Source: Desulfogranum marinum
GTDB lineage: Bacteria; Desulfobacterota; Desulfobulbia; Desulfobulbales; Desulfobulbaceae
Length of the DNA: 64,000 bases
Reading direction: 5' to 3'
NCBI RefSeq assembly: GCF_016918565.1
Contig: NZ_JAFFQD010000007.1
Coordinates: forward strand, 1-64,000
Shown: piece after piece, positions 8,599 through 18,040 of the stretch
How the letters are laid out: the number at the start of each line of letters is the position of its first letter
How positions within the stretch are numbered: position 1 is the stretch's first letter
Notes under the pieces: generated by a model
What the model saw: the letters and a program-made list of their open reading frames with translations, nothing else
What the model was told of the DNA's origin: nothing
The model's database searches: none
Program-made: the position numbers and the translations under genes

Positions 8599-11066
8599 GT
8601 TTCCCCCTCTTCCACGGCATCCTGACTTTTCAAAAATGCCTGAACAATTTTAATTTCGCCATAGCTGACGTCATTGCCCAATGCTTCTTTCACTTCTCGA
8701 AACGTTCTCCCGCCTTCCAGCTGCAGTGCCTTTTCTATCTGCTCGCACTTATCCTCTGCAACCAATCTGTTGACCGCAATCTTTCCCTCTCCCACCCAAA
8801 AAGCCAGGTGCCCTTCTATGGTTGACCTAGTCAGGGAGCGTTTTTCGGCGATTTCCTTAATCGTTAACCCTTGCTCAAAAAGAGCCAGGGTCTGGTCTCT
8901 GGTCGTGCCCGACCGCTTCTCGGTTTTTATTGGCTCCGGCTTTGCAGGAAGAACAACCTCACTAATACCATGCTCCTTGCGATAGTCACTGATCAATGTG
9001 ACCAGTTCTTCGCCGTATCGCTCTGCCAACTTGTTGCCAATCCCTTTGATTGCCTTCAAATCAGTGATGATAATCGGTAAGTGAACGGCAATCTGTACCA
9101 GGGTTTTTTGATGCAGAACCTGGTAGGCAGCTAATCCTTCTTCAGCTGCCTTCTGCGTCCGCCACTGCTTGAGTTTTTCGAACAACTCCGGATGTGCCAC
9201 ATCATTTTCCAAATAAAGCGATGCATCCTTCTGCTTTTTCCGGGGAGGAGCTTTTACAGCAGCCGTTGATATACTTCGCAGGTATTGCTGGGGAGAGAAA
9301 CCATCCCGGCAGGACTGTACAGCCGCCAATTTTTCAGCCCCGATGCTGTCCAATTGTTTCAGGATCTTGGTTACGCTTTTCTGAATTTCCTTACTATCCG
9401 TCTCAATACTTACCTGCTGAAAAGGGGTAACAAGCAGGGTGACAAGTTTTTCGTCAAAATAGCCCGACGCTTTATTGAGTCTTTCCAGGATGACCGGATC
9501 CTGTTCAGGCAGGCAGCCTTCCTTAAAAAAGCCTTCCAACTGGCGTTGAAAATTATCGCCAACAGTACAGATTTCATCCCATATTGGCTGACACATTCCC
9601 AGCACGTCTTCCGCACCCTTCACGACAATGCTTGTTCGAAATTTACCTACCATACTGACAAAACGATGCAGTACGGAACGTAGAGGTCGAAAATTGAAAC
9701 ACTCCAACAGCAGCCGCTGTTGATACCTGTTTTTTTCAACTTCCAGCTGCTGTTGCGTAGGCTGCTCTTCCCTTGCCTGCCGGACAAAATGTAATACTGC
9801 AGCATCGGTCTGTATATTTTTGGCACCAAGGGGCGAGCTGAGAACCACACCTTCCAGGGTCCGACAACGGCTCAGCGCCACATAGACCTGGCCATGGGTA
9901 AAGGCGGCCTGAGCATCGATAATCGCTCTTTCAAAGGTAAGGCCCTGGCTCTTGTGGATGGTAATTGCCCAGGCAAGCCGCAGCGGATGCTGGCTGAAGG
10001 AGCCTTTCTTTTTTTCCCGGACCTCGCCCTCTTCCACATCCAGGGTATATTCGATATTTTCCCACACTGAAGGTTTAATAATAATCGGCTCCATATCGCC
10101 GGGGCACTGCACTGTTATTTCATCGTTATCCATCGCAACAATGCGACCGATCTTGCCGTTATAAAAACGTTTCTCAGGTGTTGGGTCGTTGCGGATAAAC
10201 ATCACCTGCGCATCCTTCTTTAAATCCAGGCTTGCAGCAGTGGGGAAGGAATGTTCTGGAAAATCCCCTTCGATTTCCGCAGTAAAAGAAGACGCTTTAC
10301 CGGGTAATGTTTCCAGTCGAACTTCATTGATACGGTCAGCCTGTCGATTATGGGTACAGAGGGTAATATAGTCGTTGCCATCTGCTGTCTGGAAATCAGG
10401 CTGATACCGTTTATTCAACTCCTCCTGTGCTGCCGGATCGAGATTGTTGTCACGGACCTTATTCAGCAAATCAATAAAATGATCATCTGACTGGCGATAT
10501 ATTTTCTTCAATTCAATGGTGATAAATGCAGTGGAACGTAGGCTGTTACTGCTGAAAAAATAAGGTGATTCATAATATTGATCAAGAATGGTCCTATCGC
10601 TCTCCTTGACCACCGGAGCCAATTGCTGCAGATCGCCGATCGCCAGTAACTGTACCCCGCCAAATGGTGCTTCGTTACGACGGTAACGTCGCAATACAGA
10701 ATCAACAGCATCCAGCATGTCAGCCCGCACCATGCTTATCTCATCGATAATCAACAGATCAAGACTCTTGATGATATTCTGTTTTTCTCGACTAAACCTA
10801 TGCCTGCTGCTCTGGTTGTATCCTTCGCTGCCGGGCACGTACGGTCCAAAGGGGAGTTGAAAAAAAGAGTGAAGCGTGACCCCGCCGGCATTAATTGCCG
10901 CCACGCCTGTCGGTGCCGTAACGATCAGCCTTTTGGGGCAGGTTTGTTTAATATTTTTTAAAAAAGTCGTTTTACCTGTTCCAGCCTTACCGGTCAAAAA
11001 AAGGTTAGTCCCTGTAGACTGAACAAAGGCGTCGGCAAGCTCCAGCTCTAAATTACCACTTTTCAT
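8595..11066 (-). CDS. PIF1-like helicase with HRDC-like and C-terminal HTH domains
   Basis: The 823-residue protein starts with a superfamily 1B helicase core. It has Walker A 'LTGKAGTGKTTFLKN', motif Ia 'TAPTGVAAINAGGVTLHSFF', Walker B 'LLIIDEISMVRADMLD', 'LLAIGDLQQLAPV', and near residue 370 'LAWAITIHKSQGLTFERAI' with 'VYVALSRCRTLEG'. This is the PIF1/RecD2 pattern. Residues about 650-710 (AYQVLHQKTLVQIAVHLP, then 'IKGIGNKLAERYGEEL') look like an HRDC domain. The C-terminus (TKEIAEKRSLTRSTIEGHL-type segment around residue 750) matches the RQC-like helix-turn-helix. Such proteins unwind DNA with 5'-3' polarity and probably help at stalled forks. It is first in a two-gene unit with the PA14-domain gene. 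Confidence 0.9.
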   Translation of the reverse strand: MKSGNLELELADAFVQSTGTNLFLTGKAGTGKTTFLKNIKQTCPKRLIVTAPTGVAAINAGGVTLHSFFQLPFGPYVPGSEGYNQSSRHRFSREKQNIIKSLDLLIIDEISMVRADMLDAVDSVLRRYRRNEAPFGGVQLLAIGDLQQLAPVVKESDRTILDQYYESPYFFSSNSLRSTAFITIELKKIYRQSDDHFIDLLNKVRDNNLDPAAQEELNKRYQPDFQTADGNDYITLCTHNRQADRINEVRLETLPGKASSFTAEIEGDFPEHSFPTAASLDLKKDAQVMFIRNDPTPEKRFYNGKIGRIVAMDNDEITVQCPGDMEPIIIKPSVWENIEYTLDVEEGEVREKKKGSFSQHPLRLAWAITIHKSQGLTFERAIIDAQAAFTHGQVYVALSRCRTLEGVVLSSPLGAKNIQTDAAVLHFVRQAREEQPTQQQLEVEKNRYQQRLLLECFNFRPLRSVLHRFVSMVGKFRTSIVVKGAEDVLGMCQPIWDEICTVGDNFQRQLEGFFKEGCLPEQDPVILERLNKASGYFDEKLVTLLVTPFQQVSIETDSKEIQKSVTKILKQLDSIGAEKLAAVQSCRDGFSPQQYLRSISTAAVKAPPRKKQKDASLYLENDVAHPELFEKLKQWRTQKAAEEGLAAYQVLHQKTLVQIAVHLPIIITDLKAIKGIGNKLAERYGEELVTLISDYRKEHGISEVVLPAKPEPIKTEKRSGTTRDQTLALFEQGLTIKEIAEKRSLTRSTIEGHLAFWVGEGKIAVNRLVAEDKCEQIEKALQLEGGRTFREVKEALGNDVSYGEIKIVQAFLKSQDAVEEGET

Positions 11067-11381
11067 ATTGTAAAATTATCTCCACTTGTACCACTATGGT
11101 TGTCAACCCGAATTTCTGATAAACATTTTATCATTTTTTGAAAAAAATAATAATTCCAGACTCAGCGTTCACTTTCCATGCATTGCGTGAGCCTTCGCCC
11201 CGGAAAGCCCCTTTCCCTTAAAGCCTACCCTACCAATATAACCTGTATTTTCACTTAACCATCTATGAGTGTGATGAACTTTTCACGGACTCATCACTTT
11301 TTAAACAGAAAAAATACTTTACTGCTCGGTTCACAATGAATAAATAGGGGATGAATCGTCAAAAAATCACATATTCCGATT

Positions 11382-11413
11382 AAGGAGTTGTCCGAAAACA
11401 AGTTGCACAGCTC
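11382..11413. repeat. Solo end or collapsed copy of the 184-bp inverted-repeat element
   Basis: AAGGAGTTGTCCGAAAACAA then GTTGCACAGCTCC reproduces the left end of the element at 15639-15822 (AAGGAGCTGTCCTGAAACAA) joined directly to the last bases of its right end (ACAGCTCC). It looks like an internally deleted copy. It directly abuts the 250-bp repeat at 11414. Confidence 0.55.
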
Positions 11414-11667
11414 CTAACCCGGAGTTCTCATCAATAAAGTTTTTCGCAGGGCAAGGCACAAGCCGCGCAGCAGGTAAGCGCAGACTCCGGTAGTAAACTA
11501 CCGCAAGTGGTTTGTAACGTAGATCCTGCGGAAAAATCTATTGACCCGAAGGGTGAACTTTTTGATTGAAAACGAAAAACAGATTATTAATTGTTCAATT
11601 ATTTTTTGAGAAATAATATCAAATAATTGAACTTGAAATCAAAAAGTTCATGAGAAATTCGGGCTAA
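11414..11667 (+). repeat. 250-bp inverted-repeat element, copy 1 (MITE-like)
   Basis: The copy begins AACCCGGAGTTCTCATCAAT and ends with TGAGAAATTCGGGCTAA, so the two ends form an imperfect terminal inverted repeat. The inside contains GCAAGGCACAAGCCGCGCAG and GGTAAGCGCAGACTCCG. It is nearly identical to copy 2 (17422-17674), apart from a few substitutions. No open frame of note is inside. Confidence 0.8.
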
Positions 11668-11768
11668 GCAGGCACTGCCTACAATACACAACGTGCCGGA
11701 CTTCACTTTACTCCATTTGCATTTAAACATAGTTAGTCGCTGACCGCGCTTGAAAAGGAAACCAGATC

Positions 11769-14700
11769 ATGGGATCAGTCGTTACACAGCTTTACAGAAA
11801 AATAGATACCACCTTTGCCCACTGTTATAATGTGGAATCCACCCGGCCAATGTCAGATGACGAGTTGCACAAGCTACGCCTGATTCTCGCTGATGGCTTT
11901 CTCGTCAAAACAGTTTCCCTTGAGCCCGTGCTCAAAGGGGAGCGGGTTGTTGAAATCGGTCCCCGGCTTAACTTTGCTACTGCCTGGTCGTCAAATATGG
12001 TCTCCATATGTCAAGCGGTTGATCTTACCTGCGTTACCAGGGTCGAACGTTCCCGGCGATATGTGGTGCCCGAAGGAGAAGATCTGCAGCAATTTATTGA
12101 TGCACACCATGACCGTATGACCGAGTGTGTTTATCCCGAGCCACTCAACACTTTTGAAACAGGCATCATGCCAGAGCCGGTGTATGAGATAGACCTGAAA
12201 AGTAAAGGCCCTGACGGACTGCTTGAAATACCAGGCATCTCCATGGATGAATGGGATCGTAACTTTTATTATGATTATTTTGTCACCAAGCATGACCGCA
12301 ACCCGACCATTGTTGAAATAATGGACCTCAATAATGCCAACTCTGAGCATTCCCGGCACGGGTTTTTCAGGGGCAAACAAATTATTGACGGCGTTGAACA
12401 GGACAAGACACTCTTTGATATGGTCACCGACACCCTGGAAGCCAATCCCAAGGGCAGTATTATTGCGTTTAAGGATAACTCCAGTGTTATTACCGGTCAT
12501 CCGGTTACAACGCTCCACCCACAGGTACCGGGAGAGCCATCACCCCTGACAGAGGTGAATGTTCGCTATCACCCGCTGCTCACCGCTGAAACCCATAATT
12601 TCCCCACCGGTGTGGCACCTTTTCCCGGCGCGGAAACCGGCACAGGAGGAAGGATTCGCGACGTTCAGGGGACAGGCAAAGGCGGCTTTGTCATGGCTGG
12701 AACTGCCGGCTACTGTGTAGCCAACCTCCATATCCCTGGCTACCCACTGGAGTGGGAACAGTCCTACCCCTGTCCGGACAACCTTGCCCCAGCCCTGGAC
12801 ATCGAAATAGAAGCCAGCAACGGGGCATCGGACTACGGAAATAAATTCGGAGAACCTCTCATCCAGGGATTCACCCGATCCTTTGACCTGCGGCTTGATG
12901 ATGGTCAGCGCTGGGGTTTTCTGAAGCCGATCATGTTCACCGCCGGTGTTGGTCAGATCGATGACTGTCAGACAGAAAAAGATGAAGCCAGGCCGGGAAT
13001 GCTGATCGTCCAGGTCGGCGGACCAGCCTACAGGGTCGGCTTTGGGGGCGGTGCGGCCTCGAGTATGCTCCAGGGAGAAAATGCCTCTGATCTGGATTTT
13101 GACGCTGTCCAGCGTGGTGATGCGGAAATGGAACAAAAGATGAACCGCGTGATCCGCGCCTGTAACGAGATGGGCGACAAAACCCTGATCGATGTTATTC
13201 ACGATCAGGGAGCCGGCGGCCCGGCAAACGTGCTCAAGGAATTGGTTGAGCACTCCGGCGGCAAGGTCGATATTCGCAAAGTCCATGTTGGTGACCCCAC
13301 CATGTCGGTGCTTGAAATCTATGTGGCCGAGTACCAGGAACGCACCGGTTTTTTGATCAGCCCGGAAAATATTGATCACTTTCAGCGGATTTGCGACCGG
13401 GAAAAGGTAGGTTGCGAAGTCCTGGGAGAAGTGACGGGAGATCTCCGCTTTGTTGTCCATGATTCACAAGACAACACGACCCCGGTGGACATTGAGCTCA
13501 ACGAACTCCTGGGCAATATCCCACAAAAAGAGTTTACCGATTCCCGCTACCAGCCTGCGTTGCAGCCACTCACCTTTCCGGAATCACTCACGGTTCGCGA
13601 TGCACTCCACAAGGTGCTCAGATTGGTATCCGTTGGTTCCAAGCGTTTTCTGACCAACAAGGTCGACCGTGCTGTTACCGGACTGATTGCCAGACAGCAG
13701 TGCTGCGGGCCTCTGCAGCTGCCTGTAAGTAATGTCGCGGTGGTTGCGCAAAGCCACTTTGGCCTGACCGGAATTGCCACTGCCATTGGCGAGCAGCCGA
13801 TTAAGATGCTGGTTGATCCGGCTGCCGGAGCACGGATGGCGGTCGGTGAATCCTTAACCAACCTGGTGTGGGCACAGATCGATGACCCTGAGCAGATTAA
13901 ATGCTCCGCCAACTGGATGTGGGCTCCCAAGCTTGAAGGAGAAGGTGCGGCCATGAATGATGCTGTCAAGGCCATGCGGGACGCCATGATAGCTGTCGGC
14001 ATGGCGGTTGACGGCGGCAAGGACAGTCTTTCCATGGCAACCATGGTGGGTGACGAGATCGTTAAATCCCCGAGGGAACTGGTCATCTCTGCCTATGCTT
14101 CGATGAGCGATATCCGCCGAGTGATTACGCCGGACGTCAAACAGCCTGGAAGCACGTTGGTCCTGATTGATCTCTCCGGAAACCAGCAACGCCTTGGCGG
14201 CAGTTCGCTGGCCCAGGTCCTGGGTAGTGTTGGTAATGAAGTACCTGATATGGACGATCCGGCATTGGTCAAAAACGGGTTTGCGGCTATTCAGGAGTGC
14301 ATTGACAAGGACCTCATTCTCTCCGGCCATGACCGGAGTGACGGCGGCTTGATTACCACAGTGCTGGAAATGGCCTTTGCCGGTAATTGCGGACTGCAGT
14401 TGGAACTGCCTGATACGACCTCGCCATTGGAACACCTTTTTAACGAAGAACTCGGTCTGGTGGTTGAATGCCCGGAGGCATCCCTGGCAAAGCTTATGGA
14501 GCTGTTAAACAAGAGAAATGTAGCGGCAACTGTCTTGGGGAAAACCACAGCAGACAAGACCATTACCATCTCTTGCAACAATGTAGCTGTCCTTGAGGAA
14601 AAAATGCAGCTGCTCCGGCAGTGGTGGGAGGAGACCAGTTATCAGTTGGAACGACTCCAGATTAATCCGGATTGTGCGGACCAGGAAAAAGAAAGCAGCT

Positions 14701-15581
14701 ATGACCGAAAAGGTCCTGTCTATAACCTGCCCTTCTCCCCTGTTCCCACTCCTGATGCACTGCTCAGCAAGGCCAACAAACCCAAGGTGGCTATTCTCAG
14801 GGATGAGGGATCAAACTCTGACCGGGAGATGAGTTCCGCCTTCCATGCCGCAGGGTTTGAGCCGTGGGATATTTGCATGAATGATCTGCTTGAAGGTCGT
14901 GTCACGTTGGATGATTTTCGCGGCTTGGCAGCTGTCGGCGGTTTTTCCTATGCCGATGTGCCGGAAAGTGCCAAGGGATGGGCAGCAACCATTCTCTTTA
15001 ACGAACAGATGAAGGAACAATTTCAGCAATTTTATGACCGCCCAGATACCTTTACCCTGGGGATCTGTAATGGTTGCCAGCTGTTTGCACTTCTGGGCTG
15101 GGTGCCCTTCCAGGGACTTGCCCCTGAAAATCAACCTCGTTTTATCCACAATACATCAGGCAGGTTTGAATCACGCTGGACAACGGTCAAGGTACTGCCA
15201 AGCAAGGCGATCATGCTCAAGGGCATGGAAGAGCTTGTCTTTGGTATTCATGTGGATCATGGTGAAGGGCGTCTCCACTTTCCGGACCAGCAGGTTCTGG
15301 ACAACGTTAAACAAGACAACCTGATACCGGTGGTGTATGTCGATGATGCAGGGCAGGCAACCGAAGTGTATCCTTTCAATCCTAACGGGTCACCTGGTGG
15401 TTTTGGCGGCCTATGCTCCCCGGATGGCCGACACCTGGCAATGATGCCACACCCGGAACGAGTCTTTTTACCGTGGCAGGCCCATTGGCTGCCTGCGGAG
15501 ATGAACGAGCTCCAGGTTTCTCCATGGCTACAGATGTTTCAAAATGCCTATGCCTGGTGCATGGAAGGCACCGACAAATAG
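11769..15581 (+). CDS. purL: Phosphoribosylformylglycinamidine synthase, single-chain form
   Basis: The 1270-residue enzyme makes FGAM from FGAR, glutamine and ATP in purine biosynthesis. It is the large proteobacterial type that fuses the PurS-like, synthetase and glutaminase parts. Landmarks are 'NNANSEHSRHGFFRG' near residue 190, 'HPLLTAETHNFPTGVAPFPG' (ATP site) near 270, and the second half-repeat 'GKDSLSMA'. A C-terminal class I glutaminase has the nucleophile Cys1100 in 'LGICNGCQLFALLG', with 'HPERVF' near the end. The length is slightly below E. coli PurL (1295). The start ATG is preceded by AAAAGGAAACC, a good ribosome binding site. It is monocistronic here, with no other purine gene nearby. 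Confidence 0.97.
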   Translation: MGSVVTQLYRKIDTTFAHCYNVESTRPMSDDELHKLRLILADGFLVKTVSLEPVLKGERVVEIGPRLNFATAWSSNMVSICQAVDLTCVTRVERSRRYVVPEGEDLQQFIDAHHDRMTECVYPEPLNTFETGIMPEPVYEIDLKSKGPDGLLEIPGISMDEWDRNFYYDYFVTKHDRNPTIVEIMDLNNANSEHSRHGFFRGKQIIDGVEQDKTLFDMVTDTLEANPKGSIIAFKDNSSVITGHPVTTLHPQVPGEPSPLTEVNVRYHPLLTAETHNFPTGVAPFPGAETGTGGRIRDVQGTGKGGFVMAGTAGYCVANLHIPGYPLEWEQSYPCPDNLAPALDIEIEASNGASDYGNKFGEPLIQGFTRSFDLRLDDGQRWGFLKPIMFTAGVGQIDDCQTEKDEARPGMLIVQVGGPAYRVGFGGGAASSMLQGENASDLDFDAVQRGDAEMEQKMNRVIRACNEMGDKTLIDVIHDQGAGGPANVLKELVEHSGGKVDIRKVHVGDPTMSVLEIYVAEYQERTGFLISPENIDHFQRICDREKVGCEVLGEVTGDLRFVVHDSQDNTTPVDIELNELLGNIPQKEFTDSRYQPALQPLTFPESLTVRDALHKVLRLVSVGSKRFLTNKVDRAVTGLIARQQCCGPLQLPVSNVAVVAQSHFGLTGIATAIGEQPIKMLVDPAAGARMAVGESLTNLVWAQIDDPEQIKCSANWMWAPKLEGEGAAMNDAVKAMRDAMIAVGMAVDGGKDSLSMATMVGDEIVKSPRELVISAYASMSDIRRVITPDVKQPGSTLVLIDLSGNQQRLGGSSLAQVLGSVGNEVPDMDDPALVKNGFAAIQECIDKDLILSGHDRSDGGLITTVLEMAFAGNCGLQLELPDTTSPLEHLFNEELGLVVECPEASLAKLMELLNKRNVAATVLGKTTADKTITISCNNVAVLEEKMQLLRQWWEETSYQLERLQINPDCADQEKESSYDRKGPVYNLPFSPVPTPDALLSKANKPKVAILRDEGSNSDREMSSAFHAAGFEPWDICMNDLLEGRVTLDDFRGLAAVGGFSYADVPESAKGWAATILFNEQMKEQFQQFYDRPDTFTLGICNGCQLFALLGWVPFQGLAPENQPRFIHNTSGRFESRWTTVKVLPSKAIMLKGMEELVFGIHVDHGEGRLHFPDQQVLDNVKQDNLIPVVYVDDAGQATEVYPFNPNGSPGGFGGLCSPDGRHLAMMPHPERVFLPWQAHWLPAEMNELQVSPWLQMFQNAYAWCMEGTDK

Positions 15582-15599
15582 AAAAACAAAGAGACTAAG

Positions 15600-15623
15600 G
15601 GCAGGCTGCTTGAAATGCCTGCC
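15600..15623 (+). terminator. Hairpin after purL, possible terminator
   Basis: A perfect 7-bp stem (GGCAGGC / GCCTGCC) with a 10-base loop lies 19 bp after the purL stop. No clear T-run follows, so termination is only a possibility. Confidence 0.35.
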
Positions 15624-15638
15624 TTGCCTGTTCACTAA

Positions 15639-15822
15639 GGAGCTGTCCTGAAACAACTTGAACATCTCGAATCGCATCTTCAGGTCATCTTTGGCTGCTC
15701 TTCAATCACAAAGCCCTCAATGTAGCACAACTACACTAAGCCTGCGGCTTTGTTCAATTAGATCAACCAAATCTAACCTAAATATGAGCGCGATATCGTC
15801 CAACTTATTTACGGACAGCTCC
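15639..15822. mobile_element. 184-bp MITE-like element with 22-bp terminal inverted repeats
   Basis: The left end GGAGCTGTCCTGAAACAACT (15639 onward) and the right end (15801-15822, reading AAGTTGTTTCAGG-like on the other strand as GGAGCTGTCCGTAAATAAGT) are inverted repeats matching at most positions. It encodes nothing. Its right end runs into the PA2778-type gene and provides that gene's last residues and stop codon. A collapsed copy is present at 11382-11413. Confidence 0.65.
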
Positions 15823-16761
15823 AAGACGCTGCTGCAATTCGTTCCGGGTCGTGAGCAGCGTCTTCTCCCAAAACGGGCGCTGAGAAAGATCGGTGTGCTC
15901 TAGATACCTGTCCAACTCCTGCACACCTTGATCAACACGACCTGTTGCAGCAAGCGCCTCAGCCAGGTTGTTCATAGCGGCAGGGTTATCGTTATCACCC
16001 ATGAGCAACTGCCGGTACAGTTTAATCGCCTCCAGGTAATGGTGCTGAGCCAACCGGACTGTTGCCAGACCAAAAAGGGCATCATCATAGGCAGGCCATC
16101 TGCTGAGCAGAGCCTGGTAACACTGAGCTGCAGGCTCGACTTTTCCGGCGCCCTCCAAACCGGCAGCTGCTGCCAGGTATTTTTCCCGATCAAGGGTCGC
16201 AGGCAATTGCCCCGGCTGCAACACCACCATGCCCCAGTACCCCGCCCTTTTCCATGTCCTTAAAAAGGTCGATTCGTTGATGAGCAACCGTTTTTCGTCA
16301 GCTGATCGGAGGATGAGCGTATGTTCCATGCCGCCAACCACCACGGCATAATGATACATTCTCAAACCTGCACGACCATAATCCTGCAGGACAAGAACAG
16401 GTCGCCCGGCTTCAAGCTCGGCAATAAGACCAGCTAACGTCCCCTGTATTACATAGGGCAGACGACCATACCCCCTTGTCGCTGCCATAAGCTCTGCCTG
16501 CAGGCTCCCCTTCCTTCCAGGCAGGTACACCTGGGAGGTAAGGGCATCGGGCGCCACGTCTATACGACTGGACTGAAGAACTGTGGCCAACGCAGCAGGG
16601 CCGCACTGGTATTTCTTTTGAGGGAAAAAAACGGTATCAACAAGCTCTATCGGCTTATTGAATAAAGGGGGGCCTATGCGAGAAGGATGGATCCCACATC
16701 CCGATACCACCAGGATGCAGATGAGACAAGCCCATTGCAACAGGCCCCGAAAAAGTATCAT
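15805..16761 (-). CDS. PA2778-type lipoprotein: C39-like peptidase with TPR repeats
   Basis: The 318-residue protein begins with a lipoprotein signal ending in the lipobox 'VVSGC' (Cys22). A C39-like papain fold follows, with the catalytic cysteine in 'QKKYQCGPAALATVLQSS' and a histidine in 'RMYHYAVVVGGME'. Residues 195-300 are TPR units: 'YLAAAAGLEGAGKVEPAAQC', 'DDALFGLATVRLAQHHYLEA', 'NPAAMNNLAEALAATGRVD'. This is the PA2778 family, always found beside PA2779. Its partner lies 66 bp upstream here too. The last residues (LGAVRK then stop) are encoded by the end of a MITE-like element, so the C-terminus was altered by insertion. The family's function is unsettled. Confidence 0.85.
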   Translation of the reverse strand: MILFRGLLQWACLICILVVSGCGIHPSRIGPPLFNKPIELVDTVFFPQKKYQCGPAALATVLQSSRIDVAPDALTSQVYLPGRKGSLQAELMAATRGYGRLPYVIQGTLAGLIAELEAGRPVLVLQDYGRAGLRMYHYAVVVGGMEHTLILRSADEKRLLINESTFLRTWKRAGYWGMVVLQPGQLPATLDREKYLAAAAGLEGAGKVEPAAQCYQALLSRWPAYDDALFGLATVRLAQHHYLEAIKLYRQLLMGDNDNPAAMNNLAEALAATGRVDQGVQELDRYLEHTDLSQRPFWEKTLLTTRNELQQRLGAVRK

Positions 16762-16827
16762 CTATATTTGTCACTATTCAGCAAAAATATTAAAACTATC
16801 ACTCTACCTCAAACTGTAACTGGTTAC

Positions 16828-17205
16828 CTATATTTTATTAAAAATATTGGTAACTCCAACCAGTTCCAGAATTAGCAGGACCAGAAAAACGGCACCGATA
16901 ATCTCCAGCATACCACCGGCTGGAAGATCAGCAATATGCCGCTGTACCTGCAACAACTCTTCAGGAGTCATATGGGCAATCCTTGCGTCCACATCTGCCG
17001 GTTCCACACCCAGCTCAATGAACTGCGCACGAACGCTCTCCTGGTTCACGAATGCTTGAATCTGCTCACGTTCAGCACTATAGGACTGCCCGGCAAGGTA
17101 GCTCTCTGTGCCGATAATCTTTGCCTGGGCTGCAGGCAGCATGCTTGAACAGGTAATAAAAACGGCCAGGAAGGTATAAATAAAAAAGATGGTTGCTCTC
17201 TGCAT
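16828..17205 (-). CDS. PA2779-type small membrane protein
   Basis: The 125-residue protein has an N-terminal signal or membrane segment (residues 4-28), then a soluble helical part ('AEREQIQAFVNQESVRAQF', 'IELGVEPADVDARIAHMTPE', 'ELLQVQRHIADLPAGG'). A C-terminal membrane segment follows (residues about 98-118, 'MLEIIGAVFLVLLILELVG'). This layout is that of the PA2779 family, which is paired with the PA2778-type cysteine peptidase as here. The ribosome binding site is strong (AAAGGAGC). It is the first gene of the two-gene unit. Confidence 0.85.
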   Translation of the reverse strand: MQRATIFFIYTFLAVFITCSSMLPAAQAKIIGTESYLAGQSYSAEREQIQAFVNQESVRAQFIELGVEPADVDARIAHMTPEELLQVQRHIADLPAGGMLEIIGAVFLVLLILELVGVTNIFNKI

Positions 17206-17421
17206 ATATGCTCCTTTTCCACTATTCCCTGCCTGGTGGAGAAATCATTTTCTTCCAGCCAGGGTAATTTTAGTAACAAACGCTCTCCACCCAATACGGG
17301 CAAATAGTCTCCAAATCTCAAGCGCATTACTATACATGGATGAGGCAAGGGAGCAAATATTTTCGTGCACTACAACTGAGGCTGCAACAAATGCCTGACG
17401 CCCAATAAGCAGCTTTATTAC

Positions 17422-17674
17422 TCAGCCCGGATTTCTCATCAATAAAGTTTTTCGCAGGGCAAGGCACAAGCCGCGCAGCAGGTAAGCGCAGACTCCGATA
17501 GTAAACTACCGCAAGTGGTTTGTAACGTAGATCCTGCGGAAAAATCTATTGACCCGAAGGGGGATCTTTTTGATTGAAAACGAAAAACAGACTGTTAATT
17601 GCACAATTACTTTTTAGATAATAATATCAAACAATTGAGTTTAAAATCAAAAAGATCATGAGAAATTCTGGCTA
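17422..17674 (+). repeat. 250-bp inverted-repeat element, copy 2
   Basis: It starts CAGCCCGGATTTCTCATCAA and ends TGAGAAATTCTGGCTAG, with the same interior as copy 1 (GGCAAGGCACAAGCCGCGCA, then GGTAAGCGCAGACTCCG). The TAG stop of the cupin gene (17672-17674, read on the minus strand) is formed by the end of the element. The region 17206-17421 next to it shows no gene. Confidence 0.8.
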
Positions 17675-17989
17675 GATTGGTGGTGCAATGGTAACCACTA
17701 TACGCATATCAGTGATTGCCTTTACCCCGTGGGGTTCACTGATATCGCAAATCAACATATTTCCGGTTCTGGCCGGCATGGTCACATCACCATCAGCCAG
17801 AAATTCGCCTTCTCCTTCAATAACCATAATGCTGAGCTGCCCCTCAAGATCATGGGAGTGAATCGGAAAGAGTGCCCCTGCGACAAGATTAAAATTGAGA
17901 ATCTTAAAGTGTTCCGAATCATGGAGCACTATGCTTTTCATGCCCATCGGGCTGAAGTCACGGGTGGTATCCAGATCGAGCTTTTTCAT
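17672..17989 (-). CDS. Small cupin-domain protein
   Basis: The 105-residue single-domain cupin shows motif 1 as 'LFPIHSHDLEGQLSIMVIEGEGEF' in part (HSH, later E) and motif 2 as 'GNMLICDISEPHGVKAI' (PHG). The metal-binding histidines H45/H47 and the later H are present. Substrate unknown. The stop codon is provided by the end of the 250-bp repeat at 17674, so a few native C-terminal residues may be lost. It is last in a run of minus-strand genes (two EamA permeases and an AI-2E-type permease). Confidence 0.8.
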   Translation of the reverse strand: MKKLDLDTTRDFSPMGMKSIVLHDSEHFKILNFNLVAGALFPIHSHDLEGQLSIMVIEGEGEFLADGDVTMPARTGNMLICDISEPHGVKAITDMRIVVTIAPPI

Positions 17990-18040
17990 GGGAACGATCT
18001 CATGGTTGCATTGATGTAATTAAGTGCCATATGCAACAAT

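Larger units (their letters stand above)
11067..11768. other. Intergenic region between helicase gene and purL, packed with repeats
   Basis: This 700-bp stretch between divergent genes has no coding potential I can support. It holds a short fragment of the 250-bp repeat near 11104-11125, a solo end of the second repeat family (11382-11413) and a full copy of the 250-bp repeat (11414-11667). The 100 bp before purL has no strong consensus promoter. Confidence 0.5.

Noticed and set aside
12540-13460. 306-residue minus-strand frame inside purL
   Set aside because: It lies wholly opposite to a highly conserved purL and has no family motifs.
11414-17674. The 250-bp repeats as CRISPR units or small RNA genes
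   Set aside because: The copies are kilobases apart with no regular spacing, and terminal inverted repeats point to a mobile element.
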